DNA of 64,000 nt from Tenacibaculum sp. MAR_2009_124 (GTDB lineage Bacteria; Bacteroidota; Bacteroidia; Flavobacteriales; Flavobacteriaceae). The notes below the pieces were generated by a model that did not search any database, was not told the origin of the DNA, and saw nothing but the letters and a program-made list of their open reading frames with translations. Both the position numbers and the translations under genes were made by a program. The stretch covers positions 186,001 to 250,000 of the forward strand of contig NZ_FNSF01000007.1 in NCBI RefSeq assembly GCF_900105455.1, read 5' to 3'. Position 1 is the first letter of the stretch. The number at the start of each line of letters is the position of its first letter. This document shows positions 54,527-62,349 of the stretch, in pieces.

Positions 54527-55510
54527 TCAAGGTTTGTTATGGCACATTTCATAACCATATTTTTTAGCGAATCGATTGCTTAAATAAAAAATATCCTCTT
54601 TTTTCACTAGTGATTCAATCCATTCTTTAGGAATTTCATTTAAACCATAGTATAGTCCTGCAATAGCGCCTACAACCGTTGCCGTTGTGTCGGTGTCATC
54701 TCCTAAGTTCACTGCTTTTAAAACGGCTTCGGAATAACTATTTGTATTTAGTAAACACCATAACGAAGCTTCTAAAGTATGCACTACATATCCTCCTGAG
54801 TTGACACTACTCTCTTTTAACTCCTTTATATTTTTATCTAAAATTCTAGAAAAATGATTTCGTTCGTATTCGGATATTTTTCGATCCTTAAGGAATTTTG
54901 AAATTTTAGTTTTCATTTTTACATATGCCTCCTTAATTGAATTTCCATTTAAAATATGTTCTGCAAAATTCAAATAAATGAGACATCCTATTGCTGATCT
55001 AATATGCGGATGGGTTAGAGATGAAACATGCCAAATAGTTTCGAATTGATCTAAAATGGACTTTCCTTTCAAAATAAATAATAACGGAATAATTCGCATT
55101 AATGAGCCATTCCCATTTGTATACTCATTGTCGTTGTACTTTAAAAGTTTTAGATCCTCATATTCTTTGGTGTTTATAATATCAATTAACTGATAAATAG
55201 CTTTTCTTGTTTGAATACCAATATCGAAAACATATCCATGGGGTGTCCATATTTGTTCTCCCATCCATTGAATAAACTTTATCGAAATATCCTTTAAATC
55301 GTAACCATTGCATAAACTTTCAGCCAAACAAAAAGTAAGAGAGCTATCATCAGACCATGTGCCTTTTGGTTGTTCATGCGTGCCAAATGACCGCATGTCA
55401 ACAACTGGGTTTAGTTTTAAGGATTCTCTACTTCTAAATTCCACAGGAACTCCTAAGGCATCGCCTACGGCCAATCCAATAAAAGTTGATGTGATACAAT
55501 TATTTTTCAT
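54527..55510 (-). CDS. ADP-ribosylglycohydrolase (ARH/DraG family)
   Basis: The 327-residue all-helical enzyme has GLAVGDALGVPVEF, the metal ligand block WSDDSSLTFCLAESL, NGNGSLMRIIPL and the second metal block NLGDDTDTTATVVGAIAG. It should cleave the N-glycosidic bond of ADP-ribosyl-arginine or related links using two Mg ions. All Asp ligands are present. It overlaps the DUF4291 gene by 11 bases, showing tight translational coupling. Confidence 0.93.
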   Translation of the reverse strand: MKNNCITSTFIGLAVGDALGVPVEFRSRESLKLNPVVDMRSFGTHEQPKGTWSDDSSLTFCLAESLCNGYDLKDISIKFIQWMGEQIWTPHGYVFDIGIQTRKAIYQLIDIINTKEYEDLKLLKYNDNEYTNGNGSLMRIIPLLFILKGKSILDQFETIWHVSSLTHPHIRSAIGCLIYLNFAEHILNGNSIKEAYVKMKTKISKFLKDRKISEYERNHFSRILDKNIKELKESSVNSGGYVVHTLEASLWCLLNTNSYSEAVLKAVNLGDDTDTTATVVGAIAGLYYGLNEIPKEWIESLVKKEDIFYLSNRFAKKYGYEMCHNKP

Positions 55511-56153
55511 GAGGTAAAGTTTCTATCATTAATCTTTTCTTTACATCCGAATTGAATGGAATGTATGGTTTCTCGTCAGGGATTATTAATTGATCCAGAT
55601 TCTTATTCAATACATGAGTGTATTGCTCTTTTACAAACTCGGAGATATCTTCTATTTCTATAATATCGTGTTTTGCGTATTGAATAATCTCTTCATTTCT
55701 AATGCCAATTTGTATAGCACGTCTTTCCAGTTTAGCCCCAAACGGATCATGATCGGGATCCCATTGTAATCTTATTGACGAGTTTTTTACTTCTTCTTGC
55801 CAAGAATCCCAGTTTTCATAAAGATCATTTTTAAAGCTAGAGTATACGGCTTGGTTTAAATAGCGTTCAAAGGCTTCTCTTTTTAAGTGAATTGCCAATA
55901 CGACTTCCTGACCTTCTTTTGTTCCCCAACCATTTCGATACATCATCCATAAAAAGTTTGGTTTTATCCATGTCATTCTAGTATATCTAAAAGGCCCTCC
56001 GAAAAACTGGTTTTTCATAGCAAAATTCCCTATCTCTGGACGATACGATTGATATACAATTACTTTTTCATCATCATATTGTGCCATTATATGATGTCCT
56101 TTTTCAGGCCATTCTTTTAATTGTTCTTTATATAGCTTTGTTTTTAGTTTCAT
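55500..56153 (-). CDS. DUF4291 family protein
   Basis: The 217-residue protein matches DUF4291: VYQSYRPEIGNFAMKNQFFG, RMTWIKPNFLWMMYRNGWG, QEVVLAIHLKREAFERYL and RLQWDPDHDPFG. The family often occurs with ADP-ribose genes but has no established activity known to me. Conserved Arg, Trp and His residues suggest an enzyme or nucleotide binder. It overlaps both neighbours by a few bases (4 with the gene upstream). Confidence 0.88.
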   Translation of the reverse strand: MKLKTKLYKEQLKEWPEKGHHIMAQYDDEKVIVYQSYRPEIGNFAMKNQFFGGPFRYTRMTWIKPNFLWMMYRNGWGTKEGQEVVLAIHLKREAFERYLNQAVYSSFKNDLYENWDSWQEEVKNSSIRLQWDPDHDPFGAKLERRAIQIGIRNEEIIQYAKHDIIEIEDISEFVKEQYTHVLNKNLDQLIIPDEKPYIPFNSDVKKRLMIETLPHEK

Positions 56154-56569
56154 AGTGTTTTATTTAATCGTTCTATAATTTCTTTAGTAATTTGTGAGGT
56201 CGCTTTTTTAAAACTAGAGCCTATATAAACCTTAAATACATCTATTTTTCCTACAATAGAATTATTGAAAGTTTCAAGCTCTTCTGCAGGTACCCATAAT
56301 TCATTATGTATTGTCCCTCCAACATTTTGAATTTTGTACTTGCTAAATTCAGCCTGAGATACTTGGAATTTTGTAACAAAACCTAAGTAATTTCCGAACT
56401 CATCTCTTGTATTCCATTTCGAAGCAATTTCGCAAGCATATTCTTCATTTAAAACAGGATAGAATATTGGTTGCCAATCTAGCCTAGTAGGAAATGAAGT
56501 GAAATCATTCTCAGCAATTAATAGCAACTCCTTTTCACCAATGGGCCTGTAAAGTGTTACTGTTTTCAT
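56150..56569 (-). CDS. ADP-ribosylation/crystallin J1-type small protein
   Basis: The 139-residue protein shows LYRPIGEKELLLIAEN, FPTRLDWQPIFYPVLNEEYA, GFVTKFQVS and VGGTIHNELWVPAEELETFN. This is a small family that databases label ADP-ribosylation/crystallin J1 because of context; its activity is not known. It starts 3 bases after the Prs-like gene and overlaps DUF4291 by 4 bases, so it is part of the same operon. Confidence 0.8.
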   Translation of the reverse strand: MKTVTLYRPIGEKELLLIAENDFTSFPTRLDWQPIFYPVLNEEYACEIASKWNTRDEFGNYLGFVTKFQVSQAEFSKYKIQNVGGTIHNELWVPAEELETFNNSIVGKIDVFKVYIGSSFKKATSQITKEIIERLNKTL

Positions 56570-56572
56570 AAC

Positions 56573-57415
56573 TTAATTTTTTAATATTTCTTTTAATTTA
56601 ATTTGAACACAATGTTCGTTATCAATGTTTTTAAAACTATCTGTGGTATAAATTTTGGCGAAGGTTTTTCCTAACTCGTCAAATCCTTTGCTGAAAATTC
56701 CGTGACTGACCGCTAAATACAATTTCCCTGCATTTTTAGCTTGTAATTCTTTAGCTAAACCTAAAAATGTTCCACCACCATCACAAATATCATCCACAAT
56801 TAAGCAGTCCCTTCCTTGTAAGTCATCAGCATAAACTTTAAAACCTGTTAACTGACCTGTTTTTACGTTTCTACTTTTCGAACCTTCTACAACTTCATAA
56901 TTCTGTAGGTGAGCAGCTACTTTATATATTTTCTTCAAAGCACCTCCATCAGGAGAAACTAATAAAACGTCCTTAGATAATTGTTTCACTACGCTTTCAA
57001 TAAAAGTGAAGTTGTCTATTATTTTACAGTTGTTCAACAAGGCAGGTGTAACCTCTGAATGTGGGTCAAATATGGTTACTGAAAAATACCCTTGTTGATT
57101 AATAATATCAGCATAAACTTTCACTGACAAAGGCTCTCCCGAGACCATCAATCTATCTTGTCTCGCGGCTGGGAAATAGGGGAGTACTAGATGTAATTTT
57201 TGAACTCCCATGTTTCTTAATGCATTTGTTGCTAGTAATAAAGTTCCCATATCATTGAACGATTGAATACGATGTGTAATGGTAACTTGTAATACATCTG
57301 TTAAATCCGTAATGATTTTAATATGTGGTTCGCCTCCTGAAAAGGTGAAAAAACTATATTCTATTGAACTGTTAGTGTCGTGAGGAGTAAACTGTGTATC
57401 TAAATTTAAAATCAT
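56573..57415 (-). CDS. Prs-like pyrophosphokinase (PRPP synthase or ADP-ribose-PP synthase)
   Basis: The 280-residue protein has the Prs order: LVLPYFPAARQDRL, FDPHSEV, SPDGGALKK and the PRPP loop CLIVDDICDGGGTF. It is about 30 residues shorter than housekeeping PrsA, and the loop reads DGGGT instead of the usual DTGGT. It probably pyrophosphorylates a ribose. In NADV salvage this makes PRPP for NAMPT; in the phage NAD+ reconstitution pathway 1 a Prs homologue makes ADP-ribose pyrophosphate. The start lies just under an NrtR-type operator with a leader of about 10 bases. Confidence 0.88.
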   Translation of the reverse strand: MILNLDTQFTPHDTNSSIEYSFFTFSGGEPHIKIITDLTDVLQVTITHRIQSFNDMGTLLLATNALRNMGVQKLHLVLPYFPAARQDRLMVSGEPLSVKVYADIINQQGYFSVTIFDPHSEVTPALLNNCKIIDNFTFIESVVKQLSKDVLLVSPDGGALKKIYKVAAHLQNYEVVEGSKSRNVKTGQLTGFKVYADDLQGRDCLIVDDICDGGGTFLGLAKELQAKNAGKLYLAVSHGIFSKGFDELGKTFAKIYTTDSFKNIDNEHCVQIKLKEILKN

Positions 57416-57416
57416 A

Positions 57417-57440
57417 TTGCGTAATTTTAACGCAAAAATA
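57417..57440 (-). promoter_or_regulatory. NrtR-type operator and -7 element at prs
   Basis: TTGCGT (57417-57422), spacer AATTTTA, ACGCAA (57430-57435). The minus-strand -7 element TATTTTTG (57440-57433) overlaps the distal arm. Arms and spacing match the nadV site. Confidence 0.72.
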
Positions 57441-57479
57441 GAAAAGTTTTATAGATAGAAAAAGTTTTTTGTGTTTTTT

Positions 57480-58169
57480 TTACGCAAACTTAATTTCGAA
57501 GTGGAAACCGTTCTCTTCGAGTTCCTTATATTTTTTAGTGTTAAATTTAAAGAGTTTTGCAGGTCTACCGCTGGAAGGCTGATGGATTTTATCGGTTTCA
57601 GTTAGGATTCCAAAACTTAGAATTTTTTTTCTAAAGTTTCGTCGATCAATTTTTTTGTTAAGAATTGTTTGGTATAAATTCTCTAAATCAGAAAAAGGAA
57701 ATTCTTTCTTTAATAATTCAAATCCAATAGGTTGGTAGTTGATTTTGTTTTTTAGCCTTTCAAGTGCCATTGCAAGAATACGGTCATGATCAAAGGCAAG
57801 ATCTGGTAATTTATTTATTGAAAACCATGCTACATCATCGGCATCAGTATCGGCACTAATTTTAAAGTGATTTGGACTTACTAAACCGAAATAGGTAACT
57901 GAAACCACTCTGTTTCTTGGATCTCTCTCTGGTATTCCGAAGGTATATAGCTGTTCTAAATAATCGATAGTAACGCCTGTTTCTTCTTGAAGTTCTCTCT
58001 GTACGGCATGCTCAAGTGATTCATCTTCTAAAACGAGTCCACCTGGAAGTGCCCAACTTCCTTTAAAAGGTTCAACACCTCTTTTGATTAGTAATATAGA
58101 AAGTTCTTTTTGTTCATAGCCAAAAACAACAGCATCAACAGCAACTCTTATATTTTGTGGTTTCTTCAT
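57480..58169 (-). CDS. nrtR: NrtR-type Nudix transcriptional regulator
   Basis: The 229-residue protein has a Nudix domain (1-145) with an intact Nudix box GLVLEDESLEHAVQRELQEE. A winged-helix domain follows (about 155-229; NLYQTILNKKIDRRNFRKK and SSGRPAKLFKFN). NrtR proteins repress NAD biosynthesis and salvage genes and lose DNA binding when they bind ADP-ribose. The intact box means residual hydrolase activity is possible. It lies at the head of the island, directly followed by prs. A variant operator in its own promoter (58171-58194) suggests autoregulation. Confidence 0.9.
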   Translation of the reverse strand: MKKPQNIRVAVDAVVFGYEQKELSILLIKRGVEPFKGSWALPGGLVLEDESLEHAVQRELQEETGVTIDYLEQLYTFGIPERDPRNRVVSVTYFGLVSPNHFKISADTDADDVAWFSINKLPDLAFDHDRILAMALERLKNKINYQPIGFELLKKEFPFSDLENLYQTILNKKIDRRNFRKKILSFGILTETDKIHQPSSGRPAKLFKFNTKKYKELEENGFHFEIKFA

Positions 58170-58170
58170 T

Positions 58171-58194
58171 TAGTGTCTATTTTACACAAAATTA
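58171..58194 (-). promoter_or_regulatory. Variant NrtR-type operator and -7 element at nrtR
   Basis: GTGT (58173-58176), spacer CTATTTT, ACAC (58184-58187), with outer T and A pairs, fits TTnGYGT-N7-ACRCnAA. The minus-strand -7 element TAATTTTG (58194-58187) overlaps the arm, as at prs. Confidence 0.55.
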
Positions 58195-58294
58195 CAAAAG
58201 ATTCGTTTATCAGCTATGTTTTATTTTTTAGAGAATTATTATTGTGTTTGTTTTCTTGGAATATCTCCTAAATTTAAGATTAGGGATTTAAGTA

Positions 58295-58326
58295 AGAACT
58301 CCCTATTTAGACCAATAAGGAGTTCT
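58295..58326 (-). terminator. Terminator after the glycerophosphodiesterase gene
   Basis: AGAACTCCCTATT (58295-58307) pairs with AATAAGGAGTTCT (58314-58326) with one wobble; the following T-rich tract is weak. Confidence 0.6.
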
Positions 58327-58339
58327 GTTGCTTTATTAT

Positions 58340-59458
58340 TTATTGCTTGTCTAACCAAGATTTTAGAGCATCCACTGCTTCATTTGTATAATCAGTAAAC
58401 AATCCGTCAACGCCTGCATCAAAGAATAGGTGGTATTCTTTTTCTGGGTTTCCATTGCTCCATTGTGTGTTTTCATTTCTAAAAGTATACGGGTGTACTT
58501 GAAGATTATTTTCATGTGCTAGTTTAACAAAATTTGTTGGAGGTAATACTATTTTCTCACCATTACTTTTGGTTTTGTAAGAAATAATAAATGGTTTCCA
58601 AGGTCCAATTCCATCAGCGTATGTTGCGGTGAATTTCATTCCTTCTTCAGAAGTGAAATATTCATAAGTTCTGGAATCACCTTTTTTGTAAAAATCATAT
58701 GGAGCTCCGTAAGAAATAAAATCTCCTTGAGGAACATTAAAATCTAAAGAACCATCTTCTTTAATAGTATATGTTGAAATTAATTGAACTAGTTTTACAG
58801 ATAATTTTGTGTTTAGATATTGTAAGGGTTCAACCTCAAAACATTGCACGAATATTGAAGCCTCAGATGTGTTGAGGTTATGTTTTTGTAGAAGTTTTAT
58901 GAGTTCGTTTTCCATGAAATGATTTTCGAAAATTTCATTATGAAAATAAGGGTGTTTTATTTCAGGATATATACCTATTGATTTAGATTCGTCTTTAACT
59001 AACTCTATAACTTCTTCGAAAGTTGGAATAGAAAACTGATTATCATAATTTGTAGGCCTACCTTGATAAGCTTGTTTGGCTTTTAACCTTTTAATTTGTT
59101 CTAAGGTAAAATCGGTAGCGAACCAATCTGTGATTAACTTTCCATCAACGTTTTTTGTTGTTTTTAACTGATCGAATTCCGTCATTTCAGATACGTTGGT
59201 TGTTCCTGAAAGCATCGGCTCGTGCCTCACGATTAAATAACCATCTTTTGTAAGTACTAAATCTGGTTCAATATAGTCGGCTCCCATTTCTATTGCTTTT
59301 TTGTAAGCTTCTAGAGTATGCTCGGGAAGTATCGATTGAGCACCACGATGTGCTATGATTAAAGGTTTTTTGGGAGATGGATTATTGACATCGTCTTGCA
59401 CACTGCATGCAGTAAGTAGTAATAAACTTAAACATGAAAATAGAAAATAATTTTTCAT
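58340..59458 (-). CDS. Glycerophosphodiester phosphodiesterase lipoprotein
   Basis: The 372-residue protein has a lipobox (LTAC, Cys18) and the GDPD/GlpQ domain with IAHRGAQSILPEHTLEAY, YIEPDLVLTKDGYLIVRHE and a TIM-barrel end FTDYTNEAVDAL. The His, Glu and Asp residues for Ca-dependent hydrolysis are present. It should release glycerol-3-phosphate from glycerophosphodiesters at the cell envelope. The class (about 355 residues, GlpQ-like) is the periplasmic long form. Confidence 0.93.
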   Translation of the reverse strand: MKNYFLFSCLSLLLLTACSVQDDVNNPSPKKPLIIAHRGAQSILPEHTLEAYKKAIEMGADYIEPDLVLTKDGYLIVRHEPMLSGTTNVSEMTEFDQLKTTKNVDGKLITDWFATDFTLEQIKRLKAKQAYQGRPTNYDNQFSIPTFEEVIELVKDESKSIGIYPEIKHPYFHNEIFENHFMENELIKLLQKHNLNTSEASIFVQCFEVEPLQYLNTKLSVKLVQLISTYTIKEDGSLDFNVPQGDFISYGAPYDFYKKGDSRTYEYFTSEEGMKFTATYADGIGPWKPFIISYKTKSNGEKIVLPPTNFVKLAHENNLQVHPYTFRNENTQWSNGNPEKEYHLFFDAGVDGLFTDYTNEAVDALKSWLDKQ

Positions 59459-59525
59459 AAAGGGTTGATTTTAATTTCGGTAAAAGAATCAAATCAATAT
59501 CACTTTATTGTAAACATAGTTTTAT

Positions 59526-60065
59526 TTAATTACAAATTTTACAATCATCCTTGTCTTGAATTTCACCAATAAGTTTTCCATTTTCGTTCATCACAAACCC
59601 GCAACAATCCATAAAACCTTGAGCTATTAACTTCCTAGCCCTTTGTATTTGTGATTTTGTTGTGGATAAGCTTTGTTTTAATTGATCGGCAACTTCTTGT
59701 TGTTTTAGACCTTTAATATCGGATAAAAAAAGAGGGTCGCGATATTTTTTAGGTAGGTTTTTTAAAATACCTCTTAAGCAATCTTGTTCGGTATGTGAAG
59801 AATCATAGTCTTCAGTATTTTCTCCAAAAATTGCAATATCAAATGTTTGATTTGTGGTCTTGAAATAATCAATGATTGAATTTCGGGCAATACTAAAAAT
59901 CCATGGTTTTAATTTGGTAATATCCTTTAAGGTATGAAGTTTTGTATGAATTTTTATAAAAGTATTTTGAAGAATGTCCTCCGCAGCGGTTTGATTTCTC
60001 ACTTTACTAATTATAAAATACTTTAAATCATCTGAATACTTGCTCCAAACTTGTTTTGTTGTCAT
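59526..60065 (-). CDS. ECF sigma factor, SigZ-like, with Cys-rich tail
   Basis: The 179-residue sigma-70 family protein has region 2 (AAEDILQNTFIKIHTKL, LKPWIFSIARNSIIDYFK) and region 4 (LPKKYRDPLFLSDIKGLKQQ, then TTKSQIQRARKLI). The tail carries CCGFVMNENGKL and a final DDCKICN, giving four Cys that could bind metal or sense redox. No anti-sigma gene is adjacent; the Cys tail may replace one. It is the third gene of a likely operon with the 34-residue Cys peptide and DUF3703. Confidence 0.88.
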   Translation of the reverse strand: MTTKQVWSKYSDDLKYFIISKVRNQTAAEDILQNTFIKIHTKLHTLKDITKLKPWIFSIARNSIIDYFKTTNQTFDIAIFGENTEDYDSSHTEQDCLRGILKNLPKKYRDPLFLSDIKGLKQQEVADQLKQSLSTTKSQIQRARKLIAQGFMDCCGFVMNENGKLIGEIQDKDDCKICN

Positions 60066-60129
60066 TCTACAAATTTAAAAAAAATGCCGCTTATCAATGT
60101 TATAGAAACTTGATAAACGACACCTTAGT

Positions 60130-60234
60130 TTAACAATTACAATTATTGCATGTACAATTTGTACAAGTACAATTTTTACAGTTTCCGCTAGCGCATCCAT
60201 CACAGGTGCAAGTACATTGAGTTTTATAAGTCAT
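60130..60234 (-). CDS. 34-residue cysteine-rich metallothionein-like peptide
   Basis: ATG at 60234 to TAA at 60132-60130 encodes 34 residues, of which 11 are Cys, at positions 7, 9, 11, 14, 19, 22, 24, 27, 29, 32 and 34. They form CxC and CxxC patterns with Asn/Thr fillers, and there is no signal peptide. This is what a small metal-binding peptide looks like. It lies between DUF3703 (61 bases upstream) and the SigZ-like gene (64 bases downstream). The frame has no overlapping gene, and chance would not give such Cys density in AT-rich DNA. Function as metal chelator is inferred. Confidence 0.75.
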   Translation of the reverse strand: MTYKTQCTCTCDGCASGNCKNCTCTNCTCNNCNC

Positions 60235-60295
60235 TATGATTATTTTTAATGTTCATATAATAGACTCTAGTTTTATTAAAAAGATGCATTTTGAA

Positions 60296-60631
60296 TTAAA
60301 AATATTTCTGAAGTTCTTTTCTTATCGGTATCGGTTTTAAAGGGGAAATATTTGAACCTCCTGTGTTTCCCTTTGGTACCCAAATTAATGTAAAAAATAT
60401 TGAAGCCATAATTCGAAAGAATTGACCTGCTATTTCTTTATGATTTTTTGATTTTATCCCTAAGAGAAGCATCCAAAAATGAGATAAGGTATGGCGGTAT
60501 ACATTTTTTTGCCCCAAAATATGGGCATTTTCAAAATGATAAAATGACGTTTTAAAGTTAGAACTTTTAAACGCCTTTTTTCCTAATAATAATTGTTCGT
60601 AAAATGCTGTTTTTCGTTGAAGCGTTGTCAT
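60296..60631 (-). CDS. DUF3703 family protein
   Basis: The 111-residue protein matches DUF3703 with FENAHILGQ, HTLSHFWMLLLGIK, GQFFRI and the WVPKGNTGGSNISPLKPIPI ending. The family is common near heavy-metal and mercury resistance genes, but its activity is unknown. One hydrophobic stretch (MASIFFTLIW) near 88-97 may contact the membrane. It heads the likely operon with the Cys-rich peptide and the SigZ-like sigma factor. Confidence 0.85.
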   Translation of the reverse strand: MTTLQRKTAFYEQLLLGKKAFKSSNFKTSFYHFENAHILGQKNVYRHTLSHFWMLLLGIKSKNHKEIAGQFFRIMASIFFTLIWVPKGNTGGSNISPLKPIPIRKELQKYF

Positions 60632-60679
60632 GATACTTTTGATTTATTAGTAGACAAAGTTTCTTTAGAAAAGATGCAA

Positions 60680-62293
60680 TTATTTTACTTTTTCACCATT
60701 GATGTATGTAGATATAACTTTTGTACTAGGAATTTTAGAACCGTCAATTTTCATAATATCTTGATCGAGAATAATAAAATCTGCTACTTTCCCAATTTCA
60801 ATGCTGCCTTTTTCATTCTCTTCAAAATTTCCATAAGCATTCCAAATAGTCATTCCTTTTAGCGTGTTTTCTCTTGATAAAGCATTATTCATTTGAAAAC
60901 CACTTTCTGGATAACCTTTTAAGTCTTTTCGTATGGCTGCCGCATAAAAAGTATAGAAGGGGTTTACTTTTTCAACCGGAAAGTCTGTTCCTAAAGCTAC
61001 TTTTCCATATTGATTTAATAAGTCGTTATAAGCATAGGCACCTTGAATTCTTTTTTCTCCAACACGATCTTCTGCCCAGTACATATCTGAAGTAGCATGT
61101 GTCGGTTGAATAGAAGGAAGTACTTTTTTAAACAAGTCAAAATCTTTTAAATCTACCAGTTGGGCATGTTCAATTCTCCAACGTCGATCGTTTTTGTTAA
61201 TCAATGCTTCGTGATATGTTTTTAGCATGACATAATTTGCAGAATCACCAATGGCATGTGTATTCATTTGATAATCTGAATGCGCTATTCTTTGTGCTAA
61301 CTTTTGAAGATGATCGAACGAATTTACAAAAGCCCCAAAATGTCCCTTTTTATCAGCATATTCATCTTTTAATGCAGCACCTCTTGAACCTAAAGCACCA
61401 TCGGCATATACTTTTACTGATCGAACGTGAAGCCTATCAGTTTTTACAATACCTTTATTTAAATAATAATCGAGGTTCTTTTTGTTGTTTGAAATCATTG
61501 CATATATCCGCATTTTCAAATCACCAGAGTTTTGTAAGCTATCAATAAGTTCAATAACCTCTTTGTCTAATCCAGCGTCATCAACAGTTGTAAGTCCGAG
61601 GTCAAAACAAATTTTTTGAGCATCTTTTAAGGCTTGAATTTGTTCTTTTTTAGAAGGAAGAGGTGTTTTGATAAAGTTCATAGCATTGTCTATTAAAACT
61701 CCCGTTAGTTTTCCGTCTTTTTTTATAAATTCTCCACCATCAACTTGAGACTCTAGTGAGATACTAGCTAAATTAATAGCAGCCTGATTTACAAGCATGG
61801 CATGACCATCAACTCTAGTAATGGCTACAGGTGTTTTTGGGAACAATGTATCAAGCTTCTTTTTTGTTGGAAATTCTGTGATTTCCCAATCGTTTTGATC
61901 CCAGCCTCTACCTGTAATAAAAGAACTGTTTTTTTCTTTTTGGAATGTAACGAGTTTTTGTAATACATCTTCAATGCTTTTCGTGCCTACTAAGTCTACC
62001 TTTTGCTGTGTAAGACCTAAACCATAAAAATGACAGTGTCCATCGATAAATCCGGGGTAAATGGGATTTCCTTTAGCATCAATAACTTGTTTAGCTTTAT
62101 AGATGTTTTGTAACTCCTCAGAACTTCCAACTGCAATGAATTTGCCGTCTTTTATGGCGAAACTTTCAGCTATTTCGAAACTTGAATTAACGGTATAGGT
62201 TTTGGAGTTAATAATTATGAGGTCTGCCTGTAATTGTTTTTTGCAAGACAGAAAAGCGCTGAGGATAAAAAGCGAAAGAATTATGTTTTTCAT
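60680..62293 (-). CDS. Amidohydrolase family (YtcJ-like) lipoprotein
   Basis: The 537-residue protein has a lipobox (LSCK, Cys17) and the amidohydrolase 3 core: PGFIDGHCHFYG metal motif, RVDGHAMLVNQAA, VKVYADGALGSRGAAL, NTHAIGDSAN and GTDFPVEKVNPF. Metal ligands HxH, two later His and the Asp are visible. It likely deaminates or hydrolyses an amide substrate in the periplasm; the true substrate is unknown. A terminator lies between it and the M28 gene. Confidence 0.9.
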   Translation of the reverse strand: MKNIILSLFILSAFLSCKKQLQADLIIINSKTYTVNSSFEIAESFAIKDGKFIAVGSSEELQNIYKAKQVIDAKGNPIYPGFIDGHCHFYGLGLTQQKVDLVGTKSIEDVLQKLVTFQKEKNSSFITGRGWDQNDWEITEFPTKKKLDTLFPKTPVAITRVDGHAMLVNQAAINLASISLESQVDGGEFIKKDGKLTGVLIDNAMNFIKTPLPSKKEQIQALKDAQKICFDLGLTTVDDAGLDKEVIELIDSLQNSGDLKMRIYAMISNNKKNLDYYLNKGIVKTDRLHVRSVKVYADGALGSRGAALKDEYADKKGHFGAFVNSFDHLQKLAQRIAHSDYQMNTHAIGDSANYVMLKTYHEALINKNDRRWRIEHAQLVDLKDFDLFKKVLPSIQPTHATSDMYWAEDRVGEKRIQGAYAYNDLLNQYGKVALGTDFPVEKVNPFYTFYAAAIRKDLKGYPESGFQMNNALSRENTLKGMTIWNAYGNFEENEKGSIEIGKVADFIILDQDIMKIDGSKIPSTKVISTYINGEKVK

Positions 62294-62313
62294 GTTGGGT
62301 TTGTTTCAAATAA

Positions 62314-62344
62314 AAAAGCGGAATACTAAAGTAATTCCGCTTTT
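62314..62344 (-). terminator. Terminator after the M28 peptidase gene
   Basis: AAAAGCGGAAT (62314-62324) pairs with ATTCCGCTTTT (62334-62344); on the minus strand it is followed by a T-rich tract. Confidence 0.85.
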
Positions 62345-62349
62345 GATTG

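Noticed and set aside
47463..58169. The NAD island as a prophage remnant, since phages carry Prs, NAMPT and NrtR genes
   Set aside because: No integrase, structural, lysis or replication genes and no attachment-site repeats are seen in or near it.
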